A stretch of DNA of 64,000 nt from Mesorhizobium sp. (GTDB taxonomy: Bacteria > Pseudomonadota > Alphaproteobacteria > Rhizobiales > Rhizobiaceae), in assembly GCF_016793485.1 (NCBI RefSeq), contig NZ_JAEULZ010000046.1, forward strand, positions 310,001 through 374,000. The letters are read 5' to 3'. Positions 38,423 through 46,682 of this stretch are shown here, one piece after another; position 1 is the first letter of the stretch, and each line of letters opens with the position of its first letter. The notes below the pieces were generated by a model, which saw nothing but the letters and a program-made list of their open reading frames with translations, was not told the DNA's origin and searched no databases. The translations under genes were made by a program, and so were the position numbers.

Positions 38423-39679
38423 ATGCTTACCGACGTCGCACTCAAGGCATTGAAACCAAAGGATAAAGCCTACAAGATAACTGATCGCGACGGAATGTAC
38501 GCGCATGTTTCTCCAGGCGGTAACGTCACCTTCCGGTTGGACTACCGCCTGAATGGTCGCCGAGAGACGGTGCTGCTGGGCAAGTATGCGCCCGACGGGC
38601 TTTCGTTGGCGCGCGCCCGCGAGAAATGCATCGACGCGCGGCGGGCCGTGAGCGAGGGTCGTTCGCCGGCGATAGAGAAGCAGCGCGAGAAGCGCCGCCT
38701 GAAAGAAGCGAAGAGTTTTGGCGAATTCGGGGAAAAGTGGCTCACAGCGGCGCCGATGGCCGATAGCACGCGGGCCATGCGGCGTTCCATCTTCGAGCGA
38801 GAACTTCTGCCGGTCTGGCGCAATCGTCTCCTCACGGAGATCACGCCCGATGACCTTAGAGCCCACTGCGGCAACATCGTTGAACGCGGCGCTCCGGCAA
38901 CAGCCATCCACGTGAGAGACATCCTGAAGCAGATCTACGGATTCGCGATCCTGCACGGTGAGAAAGTCAGCAACCCCGCTGACGAAGTGGGACCGGCGTC
39001 GATCGCCACCTTCGTGCCGAAGGACCGGTCGCTTTCGCCTTCCGAAATTCGAGTGATGCTGAAGCAGCTCGAGCACATCGCCACGCTTCCGACGATACGC
39101 TTGGGAATGCGGCTCTACTTGCTCACGATGGTGCGCAAGAGCGAGCTGCAGGACGCGGTGTGGGACGAAGTCGACTTCGAGAATGCGGTCTGGACGATCC
39201 CGAAGGAACGAATGAAGCGCTCGAAGGCTCATAACGTCTACCTGTCGCGCCAGGTGCTCGACATCATGATCGCCCTGAAGACCTGCGCAGGCAATTCGAG
39301 ATACCTTCTGCCATCACGGTACGATGCGGATGCTCCGATGTCGCGCGCGACCTTCAACCGGGTGACCTACGCTGTCGTCGAACGGGCGAAGGCGGATGGT
39401 TTGCCCTTGGAGCCGTTTACGGTTCATGACCTGCGGCGAACAGGTTCCACTCTGCTGAACGAACTCGGCTTTAACAGCGATTGGATTGAAAAGTGCCTGG
39501 CGCACGAGGACGGACGCTCGTCGCGTGGCGTCTATAACAAAGCCGAGTATGAGGTGCAGCGTCGGCACATGATGCAGGAGTGGTCGGACATTGTGGATGC
39601 CTGGGTGGACGGCAAGAAATACGTCCCCACGCTCATCCCGCCCTCGATGCCGATCTTGGAGCCCGATCCGGCTCTTTGA
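38423..39679 (+). CDS. Tyrosine-type site-specific integrase, P4/IntG-like
   Basis: A 418-residue phage-type integrase. The N-terminus is a P4-integrase arm-binding domain (DVALKALKPKDKAYKITDRD, then LLGKYAPDGLSLARAR). The catalytic residues are visible: Arg in TMVRKSELQ, Lys in TIPKERMKRSKAH, His-x-x-Arg in VHDLRRTGSTL, His in CLAHEDG and Tyr in GVYNKAEYEVQ. It faces away from guaA and lies 292 bp from it. By position it corresponds to IntG of the Mesorhizobium tripartite ICEs. Confidence 0.95.
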   Translation: MLTDVALKALKPKDKAYKITDRDGMYAHVSPGGNVTFRLDYRLNGRRETVLLGKYAPDGLSLARAREKCIDARRAVSEGRSPAIEKQREKRRLKEAKSFGEFGEKWLTAAPMADSTRAMRRSIFERELLPVWRNRLLTEITPDDLRAHCGNIVERGAPATAIHVRDILKQIYGFAILHGEKVSNPADEVGPASIATFVPKDRSLSPSEIRVMLKQLEHIATLPTIRLGMRLYLLTMVRKSELQDAVWDEVDFENAVWTIPKERMKRSKAHNVYLSRQVLDIMIALKTCAGNSRYLLPSRYDADAPMSRATFNRVTYAVVERAKADGLPLEPFTVHDLRRTGSTLLNELGFNSDWIEKCLAHEDGRSSRGVYNKAEYEVQRRHMMQEWSDIVDAWVDGKKYVPTLIPPSMPILEPDPAL

Positions 39680-39929
39680 CCGGACGGGCCCGGCGCTGCT
39701 TCACGTCGGGGCCCGCGGCGCGGGCAATCGGTTTCGAGCGACGGGCAGCGAGCCATGCTTGGACCTCGCCCAGATCCCAAACGACGCATCGTGGGGTCAA
39801 GGCGAAGCGCCGTGGGAATTCTCCGCGCTGCTCCATTTCATAGATGGTGCTATCGGCAAGTGGCACCATCTCGCGAAGCTGTTGCCGCCGGATGGTTTTC
39901 TTAACGGCGCTTTCTAGTTCCCCGGGCAT
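39633..39929 (-). CDS. AlpA-family regulator, candidate excisionase
   Basis: A 98-residue protein with the AlpA/Xis-type winged HTH (RRQQLREMVPLADSTIYEME, FPRRFALTPRCVVWDLGEV, QAWLAAR) and a basic tail. Such proteins serve as recombination directionality factors for P4-like integrases. It is convergent with the integrase and overlaps its 3' end by 47 bp. Confidence 0.86.
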   Translation of the reverse strand: MPGELESAVKKTIRRQQLREMVPLADSTIYEMEQRGEFPRRFALTPRCVVWDLGEVQAWLAARRSKPIARAAGPDVKQRRARPVKEPDRAPRSASRAG

Positions 39930-40165
39930 CTGGATCTCCTCGAATGTTGCGTCCCAGTAGAAATCGATAGGACCTGAAGATTGGAAGGCCCTTCAGCACA
40001 GGGTAGGGCTACGGCGAGCCGACGGATGTAAATAGGACGGTGCGATTCCGACCGCACCACCGCTATTTCAATAGAAACCGACCGTCAGGGACTTCGAATC
40101 TCACCCCGCTCGCCCGGAAATGGGGCCTCCCAGCCTTTTCATCATTGGCAACGCTTGGACCACGT
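39930..40165. other. Intergenic stretch with a structured segment
   Basis: No gene seen. AAATAG (40030-40035) and CTATTT (40063-40068) flank a second pair GGTGCG/CGCACC, a possible hairpin that may end the MFS transcript coming from the right. A short TTCGAAT-containing piece near 40098 resembles a tRNA T-loop, but no full tRNA can be folded. Confidence 0.4.
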
Positions 40166-41257
40166 CTATGGCCTCGGATGTGTGGCGGTCTCTCGCATTG
40201 TGATGGCAACGACGGCGCCCGAGAGAAACGTCAACGCTGCGATCGACGTAATCGCCCATGACAGCCCGAAGCTGTCGGCGATGAGGCCGGCGGAGAGCGC
40301 GCCGATCGCATAACCGAGGTCACGCCAGAACCGATAGACGCTGAGTGAGCGGGCGCGCCAGGTGGGATGCGATGCGTCGGAGACGGCTGCGATCAGGCTG
40401 GGATAGACCATGGCCGTGCCGAGGCCGAGCAGTAGGCTACCGGCGATCCACCACTCAAATCGGGCCGTCGCCGCAGTGAGGAACAGACCGGCGGCCTGAA
40501 CCCACATCCCCGCGACGATCAGGCCCCTGCGGCCCCATCTGTCACTCATTGGACCGGTGGCGATTTGCAGGATGCCCCAAGTCGCCGGATAGATCGCCTT
40601 GAGGATGCCGATGCGCTCGACGCTGAGGCCAAAGGAGACGAAGAACAGCGGGAAGATGCCCCAGCTCATGCCGTCGTTGAGATTGTTCACGAGACCAGCC
40701 TGCGAGGCAGCGAACAGATTGCGGTCCCGAAACGAGGTGAGCGCGAAGACCTCACGGAAGCTGATCGGCGCGAACTGCTGGGGATGGCCGGAGACCTCTA
40801 GCCGGACGTGGTCGCGGGTGTCGCAGACGAGCAGGATCGACAGCAGGGCTCCCAGGACCGCATAGCCGATGCCGAGATAGATCGGCACTGGCCGCAGTCC
40901 ATATCGCGAGGCTAGATAGCCGGTGAGGAACGCAGTGACGCCGACGGCGAGGTAGCCTGCGAACTCGTTGAGGCCGACGGCCAAGCCGCGTGACTTCGGA
41001 CCGACGAGATCGATTTTCATGATCACGGTCATCGACCAGGCGAGTCCCTGGTTGATGCCGAGAAGGGCGTTGGCCGCGATCACCCATTCCCAGCTCGGCG
41101 CCCAGATGATCATGAACGGCACTGGCAATCCGACCAGCCATCCCAACACGAGGACGCGCTTGCGACCCCAGGTATCGGCGAGTTGGCCCGAGATCAGGTT
41201 GGCGAAGGCCTTGATCACACCGAAGCTGATGATGAACGAGACGATGAGCGTCGTCGA

Positions 41258-41263
<6 letters not shown>
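40166..41263 (-). pseudogene. MFS transporter, N-terminally truncated
   Basis: About 365 residues of a 12-helix MFS permease whose first helix or two are missing. It enters directly at LRSTTLIVSFIISFGVIKAF and continues with GQLADTWGRKRVLVLGWLVG (the helix 2-3 loop motif) and GPKSRGLAVGLNEFAGYLAV to a normal C-terminus. The only available start is TTG at 41263. The missing front is replaced by the 5' part of the beta-lactamase-fold gene at 41258-41708, in another frame. A deletion joining two neighbouring genes explains both. Confidence 0.8.
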
Positions 41264-41708
<445 letters not shown>

Positions 41709-41730
41709 GGCTTGCGCTCCTTGCCTCGCT

Positions 41731-41770
41731 TCGGTAAACACTCAATTATTCCGCTGAATGTTTCATTGAG
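41731..41770. promoter_or_regulatory. Divergent ArsR-type operator region
   Basis: AT-rich dyad between the MBL remnant and the ArsR-rhodanese gene: CTCAAT (41741-41746) with ATTGAG (41765-41770), and AAACA/TGTTT nested inside. Such interrupted palindromes are typical ArsR sites. Confidence 0.5.
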
Positions 41771-41778
41771 AGGACGCC

Positions 41779-42447
41779 ATGTCAAGCATCGGGCCAAAAC
41801 AGGCGATTTTCGCCAGCCTTGCCGAAGTGGCCCAAGCTCTTGGGCATGCGCACCGGCTGGAATTGCTCGAGCACCTCGCCCAGGGTGAACGCAGCGTCGA
41901 GGGGCTTTCCGCCCGAGCGGGCCTCAACTTCGCTAACGCGTCGCGCCACCTGCAAATCCTTCGGCGCGCGCGGCTTGTCGAGACGCGGCGCGACGGCAAG
42001 CATGTGCTCTATCGCCTCGCGGGGGATGCCCTTGTGGTCGAATTGATGCAGGCGCTGGGGCGCCTGGGAGAGCGAAATCTCGCCGAGGTCAGCCGCGTCA
42101 TGACGGACTATTTCCACGCTCGCGACTCGCTGGAGGCCATATCGCGCGAGGATTTGGCAACAAGGATGAATGACTGCCTCGTCACGGTCCTCGACGTTCG
42201 GCCGGAGGACGAGTTCGCGCTCGGACATCTTCCGGGCGCGCTCAACATCCCGCTAGGTGAGCTTGAGCGTCGACTGGCCGAGCTTCCCGCGAACAGGGAG
42301 GTCATCGCCTATTGCCGCGGTCCTTATTGCATTCTCTCCTTCGAGGCTGTCGCAGCGCTGCGGTCGCGTGGCTACCTCGTTCGTCGCCTCGAGGACGGCT
42401 ATCCCGAATGGAAGGCCGCAGGCCTTCCGGTTGAGGCGGCAGCCTGA
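41779..42447 (+). CDS. ArsR-family regulator fused to a rhodanese domain
   Basis: A 222-residue fusion. Residues 1-100 are an ArsR winged helix (AQALGHAHRLELLEHLAQGE; NFANASRHLQILRRARLVET). Residues of about 125-215 are a rhodanese domain with LDVRPEDEFALGHLPGALNI and the active-site loop VIAYCRGPYCILS. Such fusions sense or transfer sulfane sulfur and regulate nearby MBL, transporter and rhodanese genes. It fits the sulfur theme of this part of the island. Confidence 0.9.
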   Translation: MSSIGPKQAIFASLAEVAQALGHAHRLELLEHLAQGERSVEGLSARAGLNFANASRHLQILRRARLVETRRDGKHVLYRLAGDALVVELMQALGRLGERNLAEVSRVMTDYFHARDSLEAISREDLATRMNDCLVTVLDVRPEDEFALGHLPGALNIPLGELERRLAELPANREVIAYCRGPYCILSFEAVAALRSRGYLVRRLEDGYPEWKAAGLPVEAAA

Positions 42448-42591
42448 ACTAAGAACCAGATTCAACAGCTTCCGAGGAAGGGTCGTGCGCAGCTCCACGA
42501 GCGGCCGGGTGACGGGGCTCTTCCGGGTCGTCCAGCCCCGCGATCGTCAGTCACGGCAACCTCCGCCATCGATACAACGAAGGGGGTTGCT

Positions 42592-42636
42592 CTTTCAATA
42601 TACATTCTTATATTATTTATATCGTTATATTGAAAG
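42592..42636. promoter_or_regulatory. BigR-type operator and promoter of the blh operon
   Basis: A perfect 11-bp inverted repeat, CTTTCAATATA (42592-42602) and TATATTGAAAG (42626-42636), flanking an AT-only centre with TTATAT and TTTATAT. It stands 10 bp before the blh ATG in an otherwise GC-rich region. The BigR operator of Xylella and Agrobacterium is likewise an AT-rich palindrome over the promoter. bigR is the second gene of the operon, so autoregulation is expected. Confidence 0.8.
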
Positions 42637-42645
42637 GACCTCACA

Positions 42646-43941
42646 ATGACTCCGCTTCGGATTTCAGACAAGCTTGCAGTCGGCGGGCAACCTGCCCCCG
42701 AGGCGTTCCGGCAGCTCAAGTCCGACGGCTTCACGGCCGTCATCAACAACCGCGTTAACGGCGAAGACGCGCTCCAGCCCGGCTCGGCGGCCGAAAAGAG
42801 CGCGGCGGAGGATGCCGGCCTTGGCTACAGCTTCATTCCCGTTGCTGGCCCGCAAATCACCGAAGCCGACGTGCGCGCCTTTCAGGAGGCTGTCGTCGCT
42901 GCTCCTGGGCCGGTGTTCGCCCATTGTCGGAGCGGCACGCGCTCGCTGACGCTGCACGCAATCGGCGAAGTGTTGGACGGGCGCATGAAGCCCGAGGACA
43001 TCGGCCCGTTCGGTCAAAGGTTTGCTTTGGACCTGACGACGGCCGAACAATGGCTTGCGCGGCGCGAGCGGCAGGGGGCGGTCGTGAAGGGCTTCTTCGA
43101 CGCCCGAACGTCCAGCGTTCAATACGTCGTCTCTGATCCCGTTACGTCGAAATGCGCGATCATCGATCCCGTGCTCGATTTCGATGAGAAGTCGGGCAGC
43201 ACCGCGACGTGGAACGCCGATGCGATCCTGGCCCATGTCGCCGATCAGGGTTTGACGGTTCAATGGATTCTCGACACCCATCCTCACGCCGACCATTTCT
43301 CCGCGGCGCCCTATCTCCAGAGCAAAACCGGCGCCCCGATGGCGATCGGCGAGTATGTGCGCGACGTGCAGCAACTTTGGGCGACGACCTATAACTGGCC
43401 GACGCTAACGAGCGAAGGGCGGTTCTGGGATCACCTGTTCACCGATGGCGAAGTTTTCGAGATCGGCGCACTCAAGGCGCAGGTTATGTTCTCGCCGGGC
43501 CATACGCTTGCTTCCATCACATATCTGATCGGCGATGCTGTTTTCGTGCACGACACGCTGTTCATGCCGGACAGCGGCACGGCCCGCGCCGACTTTCCGG
43601 GCGGGAATGCAAAGCAGCTCTGGCAGAGCATTCAGACCATCCTTGAGTTGCCGAACGAGACACGGGTGTTCACCGGCCACGACTACCAGCCGGGCGGCCG
43701 TCATCCGCGTTGGGAAAGCACGGTGGCCGAGCAGAAGCGCTTGAATACACATATCGCGGACGAGACCGAGGACAGCTTCGTCAACCTGCGCGAGGCGCGT
43801 GACCGCACCTTACCGATGCCGAAGCTCATTCTACCTGCGCTGCAAGTCAATATTCGCGGCGGGCGGTTACCAGCTCCGGAAGACAATGGCCGGAGTTATC
43901 TGAAGATCCCGCTCGATGCTCTTCCCGGGACTGTGTGGTGA
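42646..43941 (+). CDS. blh: Bifunctional sulfurtransferase/persulfide dioxygenase Blh
   Basis: A 431-residue two-domain enzyme. Residues 1-140 are a DUF442 phosphatase-like sulfurtransferase domain with the cysteine loop AHCRSGTRS. The rest is an ETHE1-type persulfide dioxygenase with iron ligands in LDTHPHADHFSAA, SPGHTLAS, FVHDTLFMPDSGTARADFPG and TGHDYQPGG. It oxidises glutathione persulfide to sulfite. With bigR and the transporter genes directly downstream it matches the bigR operon for sulfide detoxification. Confidence 0.95.
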   Translation: MTPLRISDKLAVGGQPAPEAFRQLKSDGFTAVINNRVNGEDALQPGSAAEKSAAEDAGLGYSFIPVAGPQITEADVRAFQEAVVAAPGPVFAHCRSGTRSLTLHAIGEVLDGRMKPEDIGPFGQRFALDLTTAEQWLARRERQGAVVKGFFDARTSSVQYVVSDPVTSKCAIIDPVLDFDEKSGSTATWNADAILAHVADQGLTVQWILDTHPHADHFSAAPYLQSKTGAPMAIGEYVRDVQQLWATTYNWPTLTSEGRFWDHLFTDGEVFEIGALKAQVMFSPGHTLASITYLIGDAVFVHDTLFMPDSGTARADFPGGNAKQLWQSIQTILELPNETRVFTGHDYQPGGRHPRWESTVAEQKRLNTHIADETEDSFVNLREARDRTLPMPKLILPALQVNIRGGRLPAPEDNGRSYLKIPLDALPGTVW

Positions 43942-43945
43942 CGCG

Positions 43946-44290
43946 ATGACTGGACAAATCGCCAAAGCTGGCAAGGCGGGCATGACTCTCGCCGACATGC
44001 AGGCGCGGTCCGTTGAGGTGGCGACGATCTTGAAGACCCTCGCGCATCCGATGCGACTGATGCTCGCCTGCTCGTTGGTGGAGGCGGAATACTCGGTTGG
44101 GGAGCTCGAAGAGAAGCTCGGGATTCATCAGCCGAATCTTTCGCAGCAGCTCCATGTCCTGCGAGAATCCAGGATCGTCGAGACACGGCGTGACGGCAAG
44201 CAGATCTTCTATCGGCTGACGCAGGAGAAGGCCGCGCGCCTGATCGAGGCGCTCTTCTCGATCTATTGCGCGCCGGAGGGCGAGCCATGA
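43946..44290 (+). CDS. bigR: Redox/sulfide-sensing repressor BigR
   Basis: A 114-residue ArsR-family repressor. Counting from the ATG at 43946 the only cysteines are Cys42 (RLMLACSLVE) and Cys108 (FSIYCAPEG), the same positions as the two that form the inactivating disulfide or polysulfide bridge in BigR. HTH: EKLGIHQPNLSQQLHVLRES. It starts 4 bp after blh and overlaps the next gene by 4 bp. Confidence 0.94.
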   Translation: MTGQIAKAGKAGMTLADMQARSVEVATILKTLAHPMRLMLACSLVEAEYSVGELEEKLGIHQPNLSQQLHVLRESRIVETRRDGKQIFYRLTQEKAARLIEALFSIYCAPEGEP

Positions 44291-44700
44291 CCTTCCCCTA
44301 TTGGCCCTCACTTCTCGGCGGCATGCTGATCGGACTCTCGGCCGCCATGCTTCTCTTGCTGAACGGCCGTATCGCCGGTGTCAGCGGTATTGCCGGGCGT
44401 CTCGTGCAGGGCGCGCAGCTTTCGGCCAATGCAGCCTTCGTTATCGGGCTCGTGATGGGGCCGCCGATCTATCTGGTCCTGTTCGGCCATTGGCCTGCCG
44501 TGACGATAACTGCCTCGATGCCGACCATCGTGATCGCTGGGCTGCTTGTCGGCTTCGGTACGCGCATGGGATCCGGCTGCACCAGCGGCCACGGCGTCCT
44601 CGGCCTTGCAGGCTTCTCACGCCGATCAATGGCAGCGGTCGCCGCCTTCCTCTTGGCCGGGATCCTTACGGTCACATCGATGCGGATGGCGGGGCTATGA
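44287..44700 (+). CDS. YeeE/YedE family half-transporter
   Basis: A 137-residue membrane protein with four helices and the signature [20 protein letters not shown]. YeeE/YedE proteins move sulfur compounds such as thiosulfate through conserved cysteines. It is encoded as a half and pairs with the next gene, which has the complementary half. Overlaps of 4 bp on both sides show translational coupling in the blh-bigR operon. Confidence 0.9.
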   Translation: MTFPYWPSLLGGMLIGLSAAMLLLLNGRIAGVSGIAGRLVQGAQLSANAAFVIGLVMGPPIYLVLFGHWPAVTITASMPTIVIAGLLVGFGTRMGSGCTSGHGVLGLAGFSRRSMAAVAAFLLAGILTVTSMRMAGL

Positions 44701-45131
44701 CGAATCGCATTTCGCAAGGCGCTGCTGCGCTCGGCGCCGGGGCAGTCTTTGGCATTGGCCTCTCACTATCGGGGATGCTCGATCCAGCTCGCGTGCAGGG
44801 CTTCCTAGATGTGTTCGGAGCCTGGGATCCCAGCCTTGCCTTCGTACTTGGTGGCGCCGTCGCCGTCGCCATGATCGGGATGACGCTCAAGCGCCGCATG
44901 GCGCGTCCAGTGCTGGATACGGTCTTTCATCTGCCGATCGCGACGAAGATCGACGCGCGCCTGGTCATTGGCTCCGCGATGTTCGGCGTCGGCTGGGGCC
45001 TGGCGGGTCTTTGCCCCGGCCCGGCGCTGTCAGCCCTGTCACTCAGCCTCATGCCGGTCGTAGCCTTCGTCGTTGCCATGGTGATCGGCATGGTCGTTCA
45101 TGACCGCCTCGCTCAGGGGCGATCGGCGTGA
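44697..45131 (+). CDS. DUF6691/YeeE-like half-transporter
   Basis: A 144-residue four-helix protein ([40 protein letters not shown]) of the DUF6691 family. The GLCPGPA cysteine mirrors the GCTSGHG of the previous gene; together they make a full YeeE-like sulfur-compound channel. Starts in the stop of the previous gene. Confidence 0.9.
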   Translation: MTNRISQGAAALGAGAVFGIGLSLSGMLDPARVQGFLDVFGAWDPSLAFVLGGAVAVAMIGMTLKRRMARPVLDTVFHLPIATKIDARLVIGSAMFGVGWGLAGLCPGPALSALSLSLMPVVAFVVAMVIGMVVHDRLAQGRSA

Positions 45132-45904
45132 GCGAGGGCGTGTTTCTTGCCCTTGGTGCGGGGGCGCTGATCGGCTTCACCCTTGGCTTGATCGGCGGGG
45201 GTGGTTCGATCCTGGCAACACCGTTGCTGCTATACGTCGTCGGTGTCGCCAATCCACATGTGGCTATCGGCACGGGCGCTCTCGCCGTCTCGGTGAATGC
45301 CTATATCAATCTGATCGTCCACGCCCGAAATGGGCATATCTGGTGGCGCTGCGCGATCCTGTTCGCTTTGGTCGGGACGATCGGCGCCCTTGCCGGATCG
45401 ACGCTCGGAAAGGCGATCGACGGCCAGCATTTGCTGTTCCTGTTCGGCCTACTGATGCTGGTGGTCGGTGCTCTGATGCTGCGTCCGCGCAAGAACGAAG
45501 GTGGTAGTCCGCGTCGCGTCGATTGGCGCATGTGCACGGTGACGGGCATAGTTGCTCTGATTGCTGGCGGCGTCTCCGGTTTCTTCGGCATCGGCGGGGG
45601 CTTCCTGATCGTCCCCGGACTGATCCTTGCCACCGGAATGTCCACGATCTCGGCAATTGGTTCCTCTCTACTCGCAGTCGGCACCTTCGGCCTGGCGACG
45701 GCGATCAATTATGCAGCCACAGGGTTGGTGGATTGGACGATCGCGACCGAGTTCATCGTGGGCGGGATCGCCGGCGGTGCGATCGGAACGCTTGCCTCGA
45801 CACATCTCGCGTCTCGCAAGGGTCTGCTCGATCAGGTTTTCGCCGGGCTGATCTTCGTCGTTGCGGTCTATGTGATCTACCGCAGTTCGGGCTCCCTGGG
45901 ATGA
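45128..45904 (+). CDS. tauE: TauE/SafE family sulfite exporter
   Basis: A 258-residue permease with about eight helices and the two TauE half-motifs (GFTLGLIGGGGSILATPLLL and GVSGFFGIGGGFLIVPGLIL). It probably exports the sulfite that persulfide dioxygenase produces. Starts at GTG overlapping the previous stop (GTGA). It is the last gene of the blh-bigR operon. Confidence 0.9.
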   Translation: MSEGVFLALGAGALIGFTLGLIGGGGSILATPLLLYVVGVANPHVAIGTGALAVSVNAYINLIVHARNGHIWWRCAILFALVGTIGALAGSTLGKAIDGQHLLFLFGLLMLVVGALMLRPRKNEGGSPRRVDWRMCTVTGIVALIAGGVSGFFGIGGGFLIVPGLILATGMSTISAIGSSLLAVGTFGLATAINYAATGLVDWTIATEFIVGGIAGGAIGTLASTHLASRKGLLDQVFAGLIFVVAVYVIYRSSGSLG

Positions 45905-45981
45905 TGCCGTAGTTCCGATCGCGCCGATGAAAACACGGGCAAGGATTGCGATCACATCGAGGGTCATCTTGGCGCCTTGGT

Positions 45982-46200
45982 TCAGCTCTCGTTCCAGCGC
46001 GCAGCCTGGAGAAGATGCGCCATGGCGCGAGACCGGGTCGGGCCGGCATAGACAAGTCCGGCTCCGATCAAGCCAGCCAGCGCGAGGATCGCGGGGTGTA
46101 TGATGAGTCCACCGAGCAAGCCGATGACGAGGGAGACTCGCCCGCGGCGATCAGAGCCTGATGCTGGAGTTGCCGATAGACGACGCAGTCCTGTCGTCAT
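45982..46200 (-). CDS. DUF2892-like small membrane protein
   Basis: A 72-residue protein with one or two helices (VSLVIGLLGGLIIHPAILAL) ending GAGLVYAGPTRSRAMAHLLQ, which resembles the YgaP-type DUF2892 end (GAGLxFAGxTxxCxMAxLL) but with the cysteine lost. DUF2892 proteins often accompany rhodaneses. The atypical N-terminus suggests decay. It overlaps the stop of merR by 4 bp and is read after it. Confidence 0.55.
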   Translation of the reverse strand: MTTGLRRLSATPASGSDRRGRVSLVIGLLGGLIIHPAILALAGLIGAGLVYAGPTRSRAMAHLLQAARWNES

Positions 46201-46625
46201 AAGGATTTCTGGCCGGGCCGCGCGGCCAGCGCAACGTGATCGGCCAACACTTCGATGATCCGGCAGTCGGCGACCTTTCCGTTCGCGCAGGATTCGATCA
46301 TGCGCGTTAGCTCGTCCTTCAAGCCCAGCAGCCGTGAGATGCGATCGTCGACCGCCGCGAGTTGATCTTGGGCGATCCGGCTGACCTCTTCACAGGAGGC
46401 ATCGGGCATCTCTCGCAGCCCGAGCATCGTGCGGATTGTCGAGATCTCGAATCCAAGTTCGCGCGCGTGACGGATGAAGGCGAGTTGCTTAACGTCCGGT
46501 GTCCCGTATCGACGCCGCCCACTCTCCGTTCTGCCAGGCTTCGGCATTAGCCCGATCCGCTCGTAGTAGCGGATCGTCTCGATATTGACCCCTGTGCGTC
46601 GGGACAAGTGTCCGATAGCGATCAT
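46197..46625 (-). CDS. MerR-family regulator, PbrR/CadR type
   Basis: A 142-residue metal-responsive MerR regulator. HTH: AIGHLSRRTGVNIETIRYYE; hinge RYGTPDVKQLAFIRHARELG; then the dimer helix and metal loop. Cysteines at 78 (PDASCEEV), 113 (ESCANGK) and 121 (VADCRII) match the three-cysteine site of lead- and cadmium-sensing PbrR/CadR proteins. It is divergent from the operon at 46683 with the operator between them, and three more copies of that operator occur on the island. Confidence 0.92.
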   Translation of the reverse strand: MIAIGHLSRRTGVNIETIRYYERIGLMPKPGRTESGRRRYGTPDVKQLAFIRHARELGFEISTIRTMLGLREMPDASCEEVSRIAQDQLAAVDDRISRLLGLKDELTRMIESCANGKVADCRIIEVLADHVALAARPGQKSL

Positions 46626-46631
46626 CGGGGG

Positions 46632-46662
46632 TTGCTCCTGTAGTGGCTACAGGAAGTATGTA
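46632..46662 (+). promoter_or_regulatory. MerR-type promoter 1 (CapK/P450 operon)
   Basis: TTGCTC (46632-46637) and TATGTA (46657-46662) are separated by 19 bp, too long for normal transcription and typical of MerR-activated promoters. The spacer contains the dyad CTGTAG-TGG-CTACAG (46638-46652). It faces the CapK/P450 operon and sits 7 bp from the merR start. Confidence 0.88.
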
Positions 46663-46682
46663 TAGCAAGTGGTCGGAGGTGT

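Noticed and set aside
40080-40120. tRNA-like T-arm (TTCGAAT) near the island's left end
   Set aside because: No acceptor, D or anticodon stem can be built around it; it is at most a tiny fragment.
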